DNA of 64,000 nt, from the NCBI GenBank assembly GCA_944470555.2, contig OX104132.1, positions 20,159,755-20,223,754 of the forward strand. The letters run 5' to 3'. Positions 60,701 through 64,000 of the stretch are shown piece after piece. The DNA is from Heterobilharzia americana (Eukaryota; Platyhelminthes; Trematoda; Strigeidida; Schistosomatidae). Under the pieces are notes generated by a model. That model searched no databases. It was not told the origin of the DNA and worked only from the letters and a program-made list of their open reading frames with translations. The translations under genes and the position numbers were made by a program. The stretch's first letter is position 1, and every line of letters begins with the position of its first letter.

Positions 60701-61896
60701 CAGTATAACTCCGCTCTCTGACCCTACCATCACTATTAGGATGCAAGCGACTATATCCTGGTATCGTACAGCTTCAAGGGACCAGTGAAAAAATGAAGTT
60801 ATGAATAGCTGATGAGTAGCCTATAGTGTAAAAACTAAGTTGGAAAATTAGATCTGAAAACCGTAATGGACAATCACTGTAGTCAAAGTGATAAAAATTC
60901 GTATTTTCGCACTACAACAAAGATCAGCAATGACTCATCAGACAGTGAGATTCAAGGAATTACTCCCAACACAATATTAATTTCTACCTTCAAATTTCAT
61001 ACCGAAAGTACTTACAGTAGTTAATGATACATGAATCTTACTGCAAACCATGCACCAATTTTAAAAAGAAAAAAACCACCAACAAGAAATTCGACTAGCT
61101 GTGAAAATTATACCTATGCATGGATTATAGTGAAATCTTCTAGTAGGGTGTAACAGTATAACTTGAGTCGCTTTCGCAGAATTGATGTCCATTAAACTTA
61201 AGCTCCGGACAGTCTGATCATACGACGAGTGGAATAGAAAGATCCTACATCGAGTAAAGATCATTGGAGGTGCCTACACTGATTACATACCAGTTACCAA
61301 CCATTAGTTCACAAATGATGTAAATTGACAGCTTCCTCTTCAGTGAACAAAAGTGAAGGGGGGAATATTGCCACTCTATCTTAATACAGAGAAGCTAGTC
61401 AGTGTATTGGGTCAATGTGCATGATACATGATAGTGATTATGTCTAAAGACACAATACACTTCTTATAAACTACTATATTTGGGTACTAGAAAAAAGAAT
61501 GTTTTAAAAAGTTGATAACTGATTCGACATCATTAGAATATGCAATAACATAAGGTAGAGAAACTCCCCATTTACATGACGGTGACAATCGGGTTTGAAA
61601 TAAAATTTGAGTCCCAATCTGATTCTAAACAGTAAGCAGATTACAAGACTTAAACTAATTAAGAATCACATTCTCATAGATCCAAACACTCAAACTTGTC
61701 TACATATTTATTCAAAGTATACATTAAGCCCATAAGATCTTTCGATTGCAAATTAGTGTACCTGAAATCTAGCACGAAGGAAAACATGTGCTTCCAATGG
61801 CAAATTTAACTGTGCACTGTCTTCGGAATAAGAGAATTCATCTAATAATGCAGACAGGATATATAAACCCAATAAGCCTCGTTTGAGAAGGGGATC
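17856..61896 (-). CDS. XPO4: Exportin-4 gene, 17 coding exons, 5' end outside window
   Basis: Exportin-4 is a karyopherin-beta made of HEAT-type helical repeats. It binds RanGTP in the nucleus and exports cargo such as hypusinated eIF5A and SMAD3. The call rests on collinear matches to remembered vertebrate XPO4 along the whole chain: SWDFLPRE (vertebrate SWNFLPPN), RLLNERVTQL (SLLEERVTRL), LFEDLHWLLLITGHVL (LYEDIHWLILVTGYLL), HYTKNNEG (VYSKNNLG), GLGHLLPLITESIL (GVNLILPLMSQDLL) and a C-terminus ending MRSFICFV. Exons (minus strand, 5' to 3'): 61896-61762, 54147-53976, 51244-51120, 47923-47327, 45487-45265, 44878-44754, 41521-41333, 39440-39192, 37123-36969, 32680-32533, 31988-31702, 30903-30684, 29956-29705, 24164-23930, 21605-21340, 20794-20339, 18119-17856. 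They sum to 4,098 nt in one open frame. The equivalent vertebrate stretch is about 990 residues, so this protein is longer, mainly in exons 4-7 and 11. The importin-beta N-terminal domain is not in the window. Confidence 0.93.
18120..20338 (-). other. XPO4 intron 16
   Basis: A 2.2-kb intron with no element recognised inside. Splice borders are CCG/GTAAAT and CTTTTAG. Confidence 0.7.
20339..20794 (-). CDS. XPO4: XPO4 exon 16
   Basis: This exon has 152 codons, phase 0, with acceptor gaattttag and donor CCG/GTAAAT. It encodes IPELCQAFYSLASYACEL, like vertebrate FPTLCNQYYKLITFICEI, then RLTDHQLSCFGRLLRFGIFG. It ends with SLEASFSSALLNLIHLNP, like AAGEAFYTLVCLHQAEY. It covers several of the last HEAT-like helices. 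Confidence 0.92.
21340..21605 (-). CDS. XPO4: XPO4 exon 15
   Basis: This 266-nt exon has acceptor gactgtag and donor ACT/GTAAGT. It encodes TAEDDHIQELRLLLNLLNRV and DAAVIGLGHLLPLITESIL. The vertebrate counterparts are TAEEEQYQDLLLIMELLTNL and DVVLYGVNLILPLMSQDLL. It ends in phase 0. Confidence 0.92.
22060..22440 (+). mobile_element. tRNA-headed SINE copy in XPO4 intron 14
   Basis: The segment from 22,273 (CCGAATAGCTCAGTGGTAAC) to the box GACACAGGTTCGAATCTC forms the tRNA-like promoter region. GGTGACGACTGCC and CTCGAGACC follow at about 22,373-22,402 as a decayed hammerhead-like part. The 200 bases before it belong to a flanking repeat that I cannot name. It is antisense to XPO4. Confidence 0.68.
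22450..22930. repeat. Worn repeat shared with 49.6-50.0 kb
   Basis: Similar word order is seen in both places: TTGCTGACGCC against TTGCCAACGCC, GCAGAGCCTACAGG against a matching G/C patch, and GGAGAGTGTTCTACTTTCG against GGAGGAGTGTTCTATTTTGG. The element type is not recognised and similarity is patchy. Confidence 0.4.
23930..24164 (-). CDS. XPO4: XPO4 exon 14
   Basis: This 235-nt exon has acceptor gtccatag and donor AAG/GTGAGT (phase 1). It encodes AVQALFSLFSDVADSCLIYL, a serine-rich loop, then SSFLNWIVILCKHYTKNNEG. The end matches vertebrate LYEACLTLLQVYSKNNLG closely. Confidence 0.9.
24682..24729. repeat. (CA)n microsatellite in XPO4 intron 13
   Basis: This is a perfect run of 24 CA units, likely to vary in length between individuals. 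Confidence 0.98.
25805..25818. repeat. Left target-site duplication of the RTE element
   Basis: The 14 bases ATAGCTATTAAACG immediately precede the element and recur exactly at 29037-29050 after its tail. This fixes both ends of the insertion and indicates target-primed integration. Confidence 0.92.
26007..26963 (+). CDS. RTE endonuclease domain (5' part of the split ORF)
   Basis: This is the AP-endonuclease-like domain that nicks target DNA to prime reverse transcription. The open frame runs from 25884, but the first ATG is at 26007 (MTPVGESLRE), which I take as the start. Visible catalytic motifs in order are TWNVRTM, GICESRWNG (metal-binding Glu), CYAPTNN, GDMNAKLGG, DFISISRKW and GSDHYLV (Asp-His pair). 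The frame stops at 26961-26963, 71 bases inside the overlapping reverse transcriptase frame. Relatives of this clade carry both domains in one protein, so the stop is probably due to a single-base shift rather than a true gene end. Confidence 0.85.
   Translation: MTPVGESLREANWPMCLLSMKAKVNVGTWNVRTMFEPSKAAQIAREMRRYNIEVLGICESRWNGSGLSKLSTGESIIYSGHPDANHEHTEGVAIMMSSRASKALMQWEPISSRIMTARFNSKGRKVTIIQCYAPTNNAEQEKKEDFYRQLQSTLDKTSVGDIKILMGDMNAKLGGDNTGRELTMGREALGEMNENGELFAEFCAFNDLVIGGSVFRHKDIHKATWISPDGHTKNQIDFISISRKWRRSLLNTRSRRGADVGSDHYLVQGTFQIKLKAFKEAGDRPQPKYNTRKLKDETTKEIFKAAIKTKWETAEQHP
26893..29022 (+). CDS. RTE reverse transcriptase domain (3' part of the split ORF)
   Basis: This is a reverse transcriptase of 709 codons. 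Visible motifs are KAAGPDGIPPEAL, KNWRGITLLSTPSKILSRII, AGFRKYKSCADQ, NFIDFEKAFDSVD (motif A), GVKQGCLLSP (motif B) and LDFADDLCLMS (motif C, FADD catalytic aspartates). The C-terminal region carries WIGHALRRP and GRPRVTWRRS. A CAA/CAC run at about 28,353-28,383 encodes a His/Gln tract that is shorter in the related copies at 52.9 and 57.6 kb. The first roughly 15-20 codons are read in the wrong frame and are not expected to belong to the native protein. Confidence 0.88.
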   Translation: MKLQRRSSRQPSRQNGRRRSNIPEETCVEEHWKSLKAMWKETCTTVLGRKKKEDKEWISTDTWKLIEERRMVKQKINQCKDAQRQEELSTMYKTLDKEVKKSARKDKRHFYETLASEAEQAAGKRDLTTLYQITRLLSGKRPTQMKPIKDEEGNLITKEEKQRKRWADHFKKLLNRPPPALRPEIPPAAAELQVNINPPTKMEVLNAIKLLKCGKAAGPDGIPPEALKTDAETTADMLTPLLQKVWKEEKVPDDWKKGYLVKLPKKGDLSACKNWRGITLLSTPSKILSRIILERLRDALDSKLRPEQAGFRKYKSCADQIATLRIIIEQSIEWQSPLHLNFIDFEKAFDSVDREVIWKLLQYYGVPQTFIRLIQQLYEDATCQVIHNGKLSDAFEVKTGVKQGCLLSPMIFLIVVDWIMQQTVGSEKRGIHWTTEKNLEDLDFADDLCLMSHKLEDLQAKTNKLIEEAAKTGLQVNIEKTEVMKIPHHHHQQQQQQTPITVNGRNLKEVTSFTYLGSTVSTTGGTDEDVKVRIGKARQVFISLKPVWRSSALSMRNKIRIFNTNVKSVLLYGSETWRVTKGISNKLQTFINNCLRSLLKIRWPEKISNKELWERTNQEPITQQICRKKWRWIGHALRRPTEDITRQALEWNPHGKRRVGRPRVTWRRSCEEEMRACGLSWDQVQKISENRGHWRRATEALCSTRNPRD
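29037..29050. repeat. Right target-site duplication of the RTE element
   Basis: This is the second exact copy of ATAGCTATTAAACG, directly after the (TAA)n tail. Identity over 14 of 14 bases suggests a fairly recent insertion. Confidence 0.92.
29051..29704 (-). other. XPO4 intron 13, exon-proximal part
   Basis: No feature was found between the LINE target duplication and the exon 13 donor. The left part of the same intron (24,165-25,804) holds the (CA)n tract and otherwise nothing recognised. Confidence 0.6.
29705..29956 (-). CDS. XPO4: XPO4 exon 13
   Basis: This exon has 84 codons, phase 0, with acceptor aaatcacag and donor CTG/GTAAGA. It encodes SVLRGVARAIGSFASNSEAV, then LISLVWNGLLGPFLSHGASY. 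Vertebrate XPO4 has ATLEALCGIAEATQIDNV and LFNFLMDFLTNCIGLMEVY at this place. The next intron contains the intact-looking RTE LINE. Confidence 0.9.
30205..30500 (+). mobile_element. tRNA-headed SINE copy in XPO4 intron 12
   Basis: GTGTGACTCAATGGCCTAGTG and GTGGGTTCGAATC mark A- and B-box-like elements. Downstream, CTGACGAG (30,445-30,452) and CGAAAC (30,465-30,470) keep the canonical hammerhead core bases, though stem II pairs poorly. The 130 bases before the tRNA part (from AATATCGAGGCATC) recur before the 11.6-kb copy, so the unit may be composite. Confidence 0.72.
30425..30475 (+). ncRNA. Hammerhead-like motif in SINE
   Basis: Both conserved core boxes, CUGACGA and GAAAC, are present in the right order and spacing downstream of a tRNA-like head. 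Stem II is weak, so folding is uncertain. Confidence 0.45.
30684..30903 (-). CDS. XPO4: XPO4 exon 12
   Basis: This 220-nt exon has acceptor tttgatag and donor CAG/GTATGT. It encodes SSNLACSAWYDICTIVCG, then LPTDSLIQLVEACLCGSW. It lines up with vertebrate LVIQCENWWNLAKQFASR and SSPVQRTLMKALVLGGF. It closes the codon split from exon 11 and ends in phase 0. Confidence 0.88.
31702..31988 (-). CDS. XPO4: XPO4 exon 11
   Basis: This 287-nt exon has acceptor catacag and donor CC/GTAAGT (phase 2). The start (SNISRSPILTILQAD) aligns with vertebrate YDQISLPFSTAFGAD. A proline-, glutamine- and serine-rich insert (TQPPPAHQGLL ... SDGKENLSPEG) follows. The conserved helix pair then resumes at ACIQGLLMCARLALDKWSHE and VLIGLTRLLSVLSVHS. 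The insert is probably a disordered loop. Confidence 0.88.
32533..32680 (-). CDS. XPO4: XPO4 exon 10
   Basis: This 148-nt exon has acceptor tctatag and donor ATG/GTTAGT. It encodes LLCSLFRLLWLQVAYAVG, then LVADNFWLVTRLAATYFC. It matches vertebrate VIRLLSAILRVSEVESRA and MGKDIVWFLKRWAKTYLL. It ends in phase 0. Confidence 0.88.
32681..34159 (-). other. XPO4 intron 9, left part
   Basis: No element was recognised. A reverse open frame at 33,334-33,519 looked exon-like but fails on phase and alignment. Confidence 0.55.
34160..34325. repeat. Head-to-head Penelope-like 3' ends
   Basis: TGTTTATTAGAT at the left and ATCTAATAAACA at the right face each other over about 120 bases. The sequence inside each half resembles the terminal part of the 4.2 and 7.2 kb Penelope copies. 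The small palindrome mirrors the larger one at 7.2-8.1 kb. The coding part is absent. Confidence 0.45.
34548..34865 (+). repeat. Dispersed repeat shared with 56.4-56.8 kb and 60.6 kb
   Basis: AGCTGCTACCTTGACG opens both this segment and 56,444 onward. They stay alignable for about 300 bases (ACTGGTGGAACGC, AGCAGTTAC, TAGCAGTGCCA). Part of it recurs on the minus strand at 60,550-60,700. It may be the 5' region of one of the LINE families, but I cannot prove it. Confidence 0.65.
35130..35960 (+). mobile_element. Degenerate LINE 3' region in XPO4 intron 9
   Basis: Forward reading gives YCAAIRPVLPYGCEILSLKV at about 35.26-35.32 kb, the post-RT signature (AAVRSVLLYGCETW-like) of the second LINE family. 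Further on comes a patch recalling its tryptophan-rich tail. It contains multiple stops. Confidence 0.65.
36969..37123 (-). CDS. XPO4: XPO4 exon 9
   Basis: This 155-nt exon has acceptor ctttttcag and donor AT/GTACGT (phase 2). It encodes IPYQILYLGSNDTVD and WSPENLSYNHIPPLV. It lines up with vertebrate IPPEIMEYSIKHSSEVD and SSIPGYNRTD. A GTAATG just upstream could also serve as a donor, but only GTACGT gives the phase that exon 10 needs. Confidence 0.83.
37285..38480 (-). mobile_element. Degenerate non-LTR LINE fragment in XPO4 intron 8
   Basis: This closely matches 63.19-63.93 kb, including a long identical stretch around 37,555-37,650. Reverse-strand translation gives broken reverse transcriptase pieces of the same type as at 43.3 and 63.4 kb. 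It is interrupted by the solo LTR at 37,697-38,089. It is a second LINE family, distinct from the RTE one; CR1/Jockey-like affinity is my impression only. Confidence 0.75.
37697..38089. mobile_element. Solo LTR of an LTR retrotransposon
   Basis: This 393-bp segment starts TGTTATATTT, ends CTTACAACA and is flanked by CTACT on both sides (37692-37696 and 38090-38094). It interrupts a degenerate LINE. The related LINE copy at 63.6 kb reads straight through with a single CTACT, so it preserves the empty site. TG...CA ends plus a 5-bp duplication are diagnostic of an LTR insertion, and the internal part has been lost by recombination between LTRs. A BEL/Pao- or Gypsy-type source is likely by length but not shown. 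Confidence 0.85.
39192..39440 (-). CDS. XPO4: XPO4 exon 8
   Basis: This exon has 83 codons, phase 0, with acceptor ttttacag and donor TCT/GTAAGA. It holds the best-conserved block: VTALVRLLNERVTQL, then NLFEDLHWLLLITGHVL. The vertebrate equivalents are IPLLTSLLEERVTRL and DLYEDIHWLILVTGYLL. This block was the main evidence for identifying the gene as XPO4 rather than another exportin. Confidence 0.93.
40480..40650 (-). mobile_element. Small LINE fragment in XPO4 intron 7
   Basis: The stretch around ATGTTCACAACCTCATCGAT with the following CTTTCCTCTTCTTC recurs at about 55.03 kb, where it belongs to the second LINE family. The remainder of the intron has no recognisable content. Confidence 0.5.
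41333..41521 (-). CDS. XPO4: XPO4 exon 7
   Basis: This exon has 63 codons in phase 0. The acceptor chosen is gatcag/TTG; an earlier one (attatag/ATCAG) would put it out of phase with exon 6. The donor is GAG/GTAATT. It encodes LAEQIKSLLRML, then an acidic stretch INLELDEDDMTASEV that corresponds to the vertebrate EISELQEDDRDQFSDQL. The start is the least certain junction in the gene. Confidence 0.75.
42380..42961 (-). repeat. Partner arm of the intron 4/intron 6 inverted repeat
   Basis: This is the left arm of the 582-bp inverted pair. It lies at the 3' end of the LINE fragment in intron 6 and can pair with 45,749-46,330 in the XPO4 pre-mRNA. Confidence 0.9.
42380..44520 (-). mobile_element. 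Degenerate non-LTR LINE in XPO4 intron 6
   Basis: Reverse-strand remnants include VSKKGVKSCHDNQRRTSLAN at about 43.85 kb, IDSVTGDSLVDFENVGDI at about 43.3 kb (catalytic motif lost) and SAEHMVLSYC at about 43.0 kb. This is the same family as at 37.3, 48.0, 55 and 62.6 kb. Its 3' 582 bases (42,380-42,961) recur inverted at 45,749-46,330. Confidence 0.78.
44754..44878 (-). CDS. XPO4: XPO4 exon 6
   Basis: This 125-nt exon starts after atttttag and supplies two bases to finish the exon 5 codon. It ends in phase 0 at ATC/GTAAGT. It encodes FSHPLSAQLLNRFSEAI, like the vertebrate FFTQHAVQVFNSYIQ, then a hydrophobic helix (LSDLILSLIFSII). The exon was too short to stand out as an open reading frame; it was found from splice phase and alignment. 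Confidence 0.82.
45265..45487 (-). CDS. XPO4: XPO4 exon 5
   Basis: This 223-nt exon starts after actttaag in phase 0 and ends in phase 1 at GCTG/GTAATT. It encodes HEAVERLFNSWSDFVDLIP, equivalent to the vertebrate YMEAYDKLLESWLTLVQD. A serine- and aspartate-rich acidic tail follows. It is separated from exon 6 by a 386-bp intron, and the exon 5 plus 6 pair is bracketed by long inverted repeats. Confidence 0.86.
45749..46330 (+). repeat. Inverted copy of the LINE 3' end in XPO4 intron 4
   Basis: This is the reverse complement of 42,380-42,961, with equal arm length and only a few mismatches seen. Both arms keep the same open stretch with the same breaks around it. The arms enclose 2.8 kb that contains XPO4 exons 5 and 6. 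Because both copies share the same decay, an inverted segmental duplication or gene conversion is likelier than two independent insertions. Confidence 0.9.
47020..47260 (-). mobile_element. Small LINE fragment in XPO4 intron 4
   Basis: It resembles the part of the 37.4 and 63.3 kb LINE copies around TCTAACAGGACAATGTCATCTG (compare CCACCAGGACAATATCGTCTGT). It is short and heavily decayed. Confidence 0.5.
47327..47923 (-). CDS. XPO4: XPO4 exon 4, unusually long
   Basis: At 597 nt (199 codons, phase 0 both ends) this is the largest exon. The acceptor is ttttaaccag and the donor CAA/GTGAGT. The start (LHTWVRGSDLLGTRTLSSLV then SMSGPLIHP) matches the vertebrate segment ending LAQLASLHGPIFP. The middle holds a serine- and asparagine-rich stretch with no counterpart I recognise. 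The end (MFHMGLISLWVMDKFSALLC) is helical. The exon is much longer than the vertebrate equivalent, so part of it is probably a lineage-specific loop. Confidence 0.85.
48045..49450 (-). mobile_element. Degenerate non-LTR LINE in XPO4 intron 3
   Basis: Reverse-strand pieces such as LFTFVIDLLTKLSLASCEFN and DDIVVLSEDADQMQSF (motif C region) mark a broken reverse transcriptase of the second LINE family. Further weak similarity continues to about 49.4 kb. It contains many frame breaks and no intact ORF. Confidence 0.75.
50290..50460 (+). mobile_element. tRNA-headed SINE copy in XPO4 intron 3
   Basis: AGTGGGTAAGCCGTTGACTTC and CGCAAGTTCAAATCACTGAG form a tRNA-like head. CGCTGATGGGTGCC and GAGGAAATC lie at the distance expected for the hammerhead-like part, with the core partly lost. 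Confidence 0.62.
50461..52774. other. XPO4 introns 2-3, plain stretch around exon 3
   Basis: Apart from exon 3 (51,120-51,244), no coding or element signal is supported. The patch GCAACTCGGACCGTTACGCA near 51,954 resembles 36,020 and may be a LINE tail. Confidence 0.5.
51120..51244 (-). CDS. XPO4: XPO4 exon 3
   Basis: This 125-nt exon starts after aattttag and completes a codon split with exon 2. It ends in phase 0 at AAG/GTATTG. It encodes FRPSAKWGNILGSEAFPR followed by TLLLFIK. This matches the vertebrate LKPTESWRETLLDSRVMELFFTVHRK. Confidence 0.88.
52775..53580 (+). mobile_element. 5'-truncated RTE LINE fragment in XPO4 intron 2
   Basis: This corresponds to the region from about LEDLQAKTNKL to the 3' end of the intact element, ending in ACCCAAGGGACAAACAATAATGA. 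Several frame breaks are visible. I could not define a target duplication. It is antisense to XPO4. Confidence 0.88.
53976..54147 (-). CDS. XPO4: XPO4 exon 2
   Basis: This 172-nt exon starts after ttttcag in phase 0 and leaves phase 1 at the strong donor GAAC/GTGAGT. It encodes DYELARLFENLLCLTNQVL and ends CLDIITSWDFLPRE. The last part corresponds to the vertebrate LANQVLSWNFLPPN. An open frame continues past this donor to 53,836, but only the GTGAGT donor gives the phase needed by exon 3 and restores the alignment. Confidence 0.88.
54990..55960 (-). mobile_element. Degenerate non-LTR LINE fragment in XPO4 intron 1
   Basis: It shares with the 48, 43 and 63 kb copies stretches such as GTGAAGCGGTCAACACA and the segment around CACTTAACACGATTATATCATC. 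Reverse-strand reading shows only short broken reverse transcriptase fragments. Confidence 0.7.
56275..56440 (+). mobile_element. tRNA-headed SINE copy in XPO4 intron 1
   Basis: AACCCAGTGTCTCATTGGTAAC starts a tRNA-like head with a worn B box. Then CTGTTGAGGAGTCCCATACT, AGGACAAAAC and GTCC lie at 56,381-56,418. The stem GTCC/GGAC is perfect and the loop resembles the classic schistosome hammerhead, but the GAAA core reads AAAA. Confidence 0.68.
56434..56760 (+). repeat. Dispersed repeat, partner of 34.5 kb
   Basis: This is the second copy of the repeat described at 34,548-34,865. It follows directly after the SINE with the hammerhead-like stem. Confidence 0.65.
56904..57964 (-). mobile_element. 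5'-truncated RTE LINE fragment in XPO4 intron 1
   Basis: This carries about the last 1.05 kb of the RTE element, from the segment encoding IRLIQQLYEDA to the 3' end. It is close to the intact copy but has frame breaks. GACTCAA occurs at 56897-56903 and 57965-57971, a plausible 7-bp target duplication. It lies in sense with XPO4. Confidence 0.88.
58060..59990 (+). mobile_element. Decayed Penelope-like element with reverse transcriptase remnants
   Basis: Forward frames, in order, give a piece recalling PLQPIVSPTG, then KLYNELKNFVDGNQHLANSV, MVSFDVTTLFTSNNKDLAI (RT motif A region), FNEKIYKQVKEAATGSPISG (motif B region) and YVNDTCNY (motif C, a decayed YVDD). IAFLDVIMRT follows, then IIYKISCKDHRHNYVDQFNG, a decayed GIY-YIG start. 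Frameshifts separate the blocks. It is the longest Penelope remnant in the window, in XPO4 intron 1 and antisense to the gene. Confidence 0.82.
60126..60338 (+). CDS. Unassigned 71-codon ORF in XPO4 intron 1
   Basis: The forward ATG at 60,126 opens a basic, charged frame (MARDASVLASEACWQIWKSV ... RLLAWRFQNRLEGKD). It is preceded at 60,101-60,109 by GTGTTTCAG, which looks like a splice acceptor. I do not recognise a family. It follows the decayed Penelope element and may be an unrelated relic, a repeat-derived ORF or an exon of a nested forward-strand gene. No partner exon was found. Confidence 0.2.
   Translation: MARDASVLASEACWQIWKSVRILQDLTCRLERSCKKPMMSSSRLEEIKDDKRLLAWRFQNRLEGKDMKGG
60550..60700 (-). 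repeat. Dispersed repeat, short inverted copy
   Basis: The reverse complement (CATGCTGACGCTGTCTTCTC) matches CACGCTGATGCTGTCTTCTC at 56,697. Only about 150 bases remain. Confidence 0.55.
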
Positions 61897-62639
61897 CTGA
61901 CAAAGAAAGACAAAAAAGAATGAAAACGATCAAACAATGAAAATAATGGCACAAAATAAGATGCTGCTCAGGTACATAAGATTCTACAAAATTATATTAT
62001 CATACTGTTCTCTAGAATGAGAACAGGGTAGCTCTGCATTCAGCGAAAATGCTAGTATTTGAGATATATTTTCGTGAACCAAAGATAAAATCAATTTCCA
62101 AAACTCGTTTGTACTAGTCTTTCAATTAGGTGTCTGAATTCAAGCGGTCTAGTTAACACCAAATTCACGCCAACGGTTCGATGAACGTTGACGATCAACA
62201 ATGAGAAAAAAGTGTATTCTCTTGTTTTATGAGATAGATGTGATAAAACAAGATGAACAATGTGAGAATACAACAACTCAATTCGAAGGTTTTTGCTGAC
62301 AAATCGACTGATTTCAAGTTATTATTCATCACGGACTAACATCAGTTGGAGAACCATTAGAAACCTGGGAGAACTGGCTGACTGATTGACAGAACCAACG
62401 TCGAACCACGCACACAAATGCATCGAATGAGGTTGCCACATTTTACAGTAGTACACAGAGAACAGGCGGATGGAAAGAGTGGTACTAAAGTAGACAAAGA
62501 TGTGTGAAAGAACAAGCAGTTTGAAAATAAAGGTTAGTGTGAATATTCAAGCTTTAGAAGACCCCAAGAAGTGAATACATCTGCGCCACAGTGAATGATT
62601 TTCAGCCATGTCACCAATAGTCCTCAAATGCTGATTCCT
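60701..62639. other. Flanks of XPO4 exon 1
   Basis: Apart from exon 61,762-61,896 there is only a SINE-like patch at about 62,330-62,400 (CACGGACTAACATCAGTTGG), similar to one at about 56,115-56,145. Confidence 0.5.
61762..61896 (-). CDS. XPO4: XPO4 exon 1 of those visible
   Basis: This 45-codon exon runs from a gtcag acceptor to a CAG/GTACAC donor, phase 0 at both ends. It encodes LLGLYILSALLDEFSYSE and ends HVFLRARFQ. That matches the vertebrate segment LACSILTALLSEFSSSS ... CKRVFQ near residue 160-200. It is the most 5' exon I can find. No upstream match is present in 61.9-64.0 kb, so the first roughly 160 residues lie to the right of the window. Confidence 0.88.
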
Positions 62640-64000
62640 TACATCTCGAGGACTCCAATCAGACAGTCTACATCTACCCACATGCTTCACACCAACAGTC
62701 ATAGACTTCATCTACTGGTACCACGTCTTGATCTGGTCACCCTGAACCTTTTGCTAACCTAATCTAGCCTCCTCCTCCAGCATACCACGTCGAGGTAGGT
62801 GGTGGCTCGGCATGCGCATTAGATCTACAAGCCATCTCCGTCAATGGAGATTCACAACCTCATCAATCCACTGACTCGCCGGTCTTGCCAGCAAGTACCC
62901 TACGCCCAACCTAAACATTGATCATATGGTGATTTCATCAAATGCTACAAAGACATACATCTACGACCAAAACCCTGTAACCATCTCTTGCATTCTACTT
63001 TTAAACGACATGTCTCACAGCTGTACAACAGGACACAACGAACTGCAGCCCAGTATACTCGTCCCTTGGTAGATAGTCTCATATCCCACCAGTCAGCACC
63101 ACAACTAACACAAGTCAGCAAATCCCAAACAGGCCTTCTGCATCCCAGCTGAGATTTCGTCAGCAACTAGCCCATTAGAGCTAATGCAACTCCCCAACTA
63201 AGTGAAGTGGTCAACACATTCCACTACTTCATCATTAAACTGAGAGCACTTGCAGCAGACCAGTCCTGAACCATCATCGGACATTTAACAGGTGACAGTG
63301 AAATGCATGCCAAACATACTCGAATTTCAGCTCAACGCGTTCACAAAACCCTGTATGCATTGTGCCAGCGTCTTTACCCACCGGGACAATATCGCCTGTA
63401 TACTCCAAGTCAACCAGATGACCTACAGAGAGTAGGTCAATCCCTGTAAAGTCAGACATACCTAAGGTTATCTCCATTAGTACGTCTATGACGAAGTTAA
63501 ATAGGACAGTGACAGTGGACATCCTTGTCGAACACCATTGGCTGTCGTCAATTCTGAAGATATCTCTCCATAATACTGTGCATGGCTGGGTGAGTTCTAC
63601 TTAAGAGCTTTGGATAACGTTATGCACTTGATCGGTACGCCTTTCACAGTCAAACACTGCAACAACATCTCAAGGTCGACAGTCGAATGCCATCTTCAAG
63701 TCAGGAAATATGCCGAGTGTTGGCCATTGGCTGGTAGGTATGCCTGCCCTCCACAACCTGTCGGAGGGTGAAAATATGATCGATACACTCAAGTTCAGGT
63801 TTAAAAACTGCCTGGTTTTCTTGAGTTTGCTGTTCTCCAGTTCCGGTTAGGCGTCAAATAACTATGGATCCTAGGATCTTGGACACGATAAGGTCAAACT
63901 GACTCTCACATAGTTGTCAGATAAAGATTTATCTCCTTTCTTATAGACTGAGGTGATCAGTGAAGCAGTCCAGTCTCAGGCCATTACCTCCGATTTCCAG
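62640..64000 (-). mobile_element. Degenerate non-LTR LINE, runs off the right edge
   Basis: Reverse-strand reading gives FNFVIDVLMEITLGMSDFTG then LVDLEYTGDIVPVGKDAG (a decayed motif B-C region; the catalytic pair reads TGD) at 63.27-63.52 kb. AAVRCVLLYSCETCRL, a typical post-RT segment, lies at about 63.0 kb. It holds the empty site for the solo LTR at 38 kb. Confidence 0.78.

Noticed and set aside
1..64000. CRISPR arrays, prokaryotic operons or a novel defence system
   Set aside because: There are no regularly spaced direct repeats or clustered long ORFs. Spliced exons and eukaryotic retroelements show this is animal nuclear DNA.

Overview
The window is AT-rich, repeat-dense animal DNA with introns of hundreds to thousands of bases. 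The repeat families present together (an RTE-type LINE, a second degenerate non-LTR LINE, Penelope-like elements with GIY-YIG ends, a tRNA-headed SINE with hammerhead-like motifs of the schistosome SM-alpha kind, and a solo LTR) point to a blood fluke (Schistosomatidae). I cannot name the species.

One cellular gene is supported. Exportin-4 (XPO4, a karyopherin-beta that carries hypusinated eIF5A and other cargo out of the nucleus) lies on the minus strand. I assembled 17 coding exons by hand, from 61,896 down to the stop at 17,856. Every junction has AG/GT borders, the phases chain without a break, and the total is 4,098 nt (1,365 codons plus stop). The N-terminal RanGTP-binding part must lie beyond the right edge.

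Layout: 1-17.8 kb is the region downstream of XPO4. It is largely featureless and carries Penelope-like fragments (including a 370-bp inverted pair at 7.2-8.1 kb), a truncated RTE copy (9.7-10.3 kb), a SINE (11.5-11.8 kb) and a (TA)n tract (17.54-17.60 kb). From 17.86 to 61.9 kb is XPO4. Intron 13 holds a nearly intact 3.2-kb RTE LINE, antisense to the gene, with a perfect 14-bp target duplication and one frameshift. Intron 8 holds a degenerate LINE split by a 393-bp solo LTR with 5-bp duplications. Introns 4 and 6 carry 582-bp inverted arms that bracket exons 5 and 6. Introns 1-3 and 9 hold further LINE and SINE debris, and intron 1 also holds a decayed Penelope element with reverse transcriptase remnants. 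From 62 to 64 kb is another degenerate LINE that runs off the window.

I see no rRNA gene, functional tRNA, CRISPR array or spliced-leader gene. The most unusual signals are the inverted arms around two XPO4 exons whose joint length is a multiple of three, and hammerhead-like folds in both SINE and Penelope copies, with a paired base change in the Penelope stem. All homology statements come from reading motifs against remembered families; no search was run.
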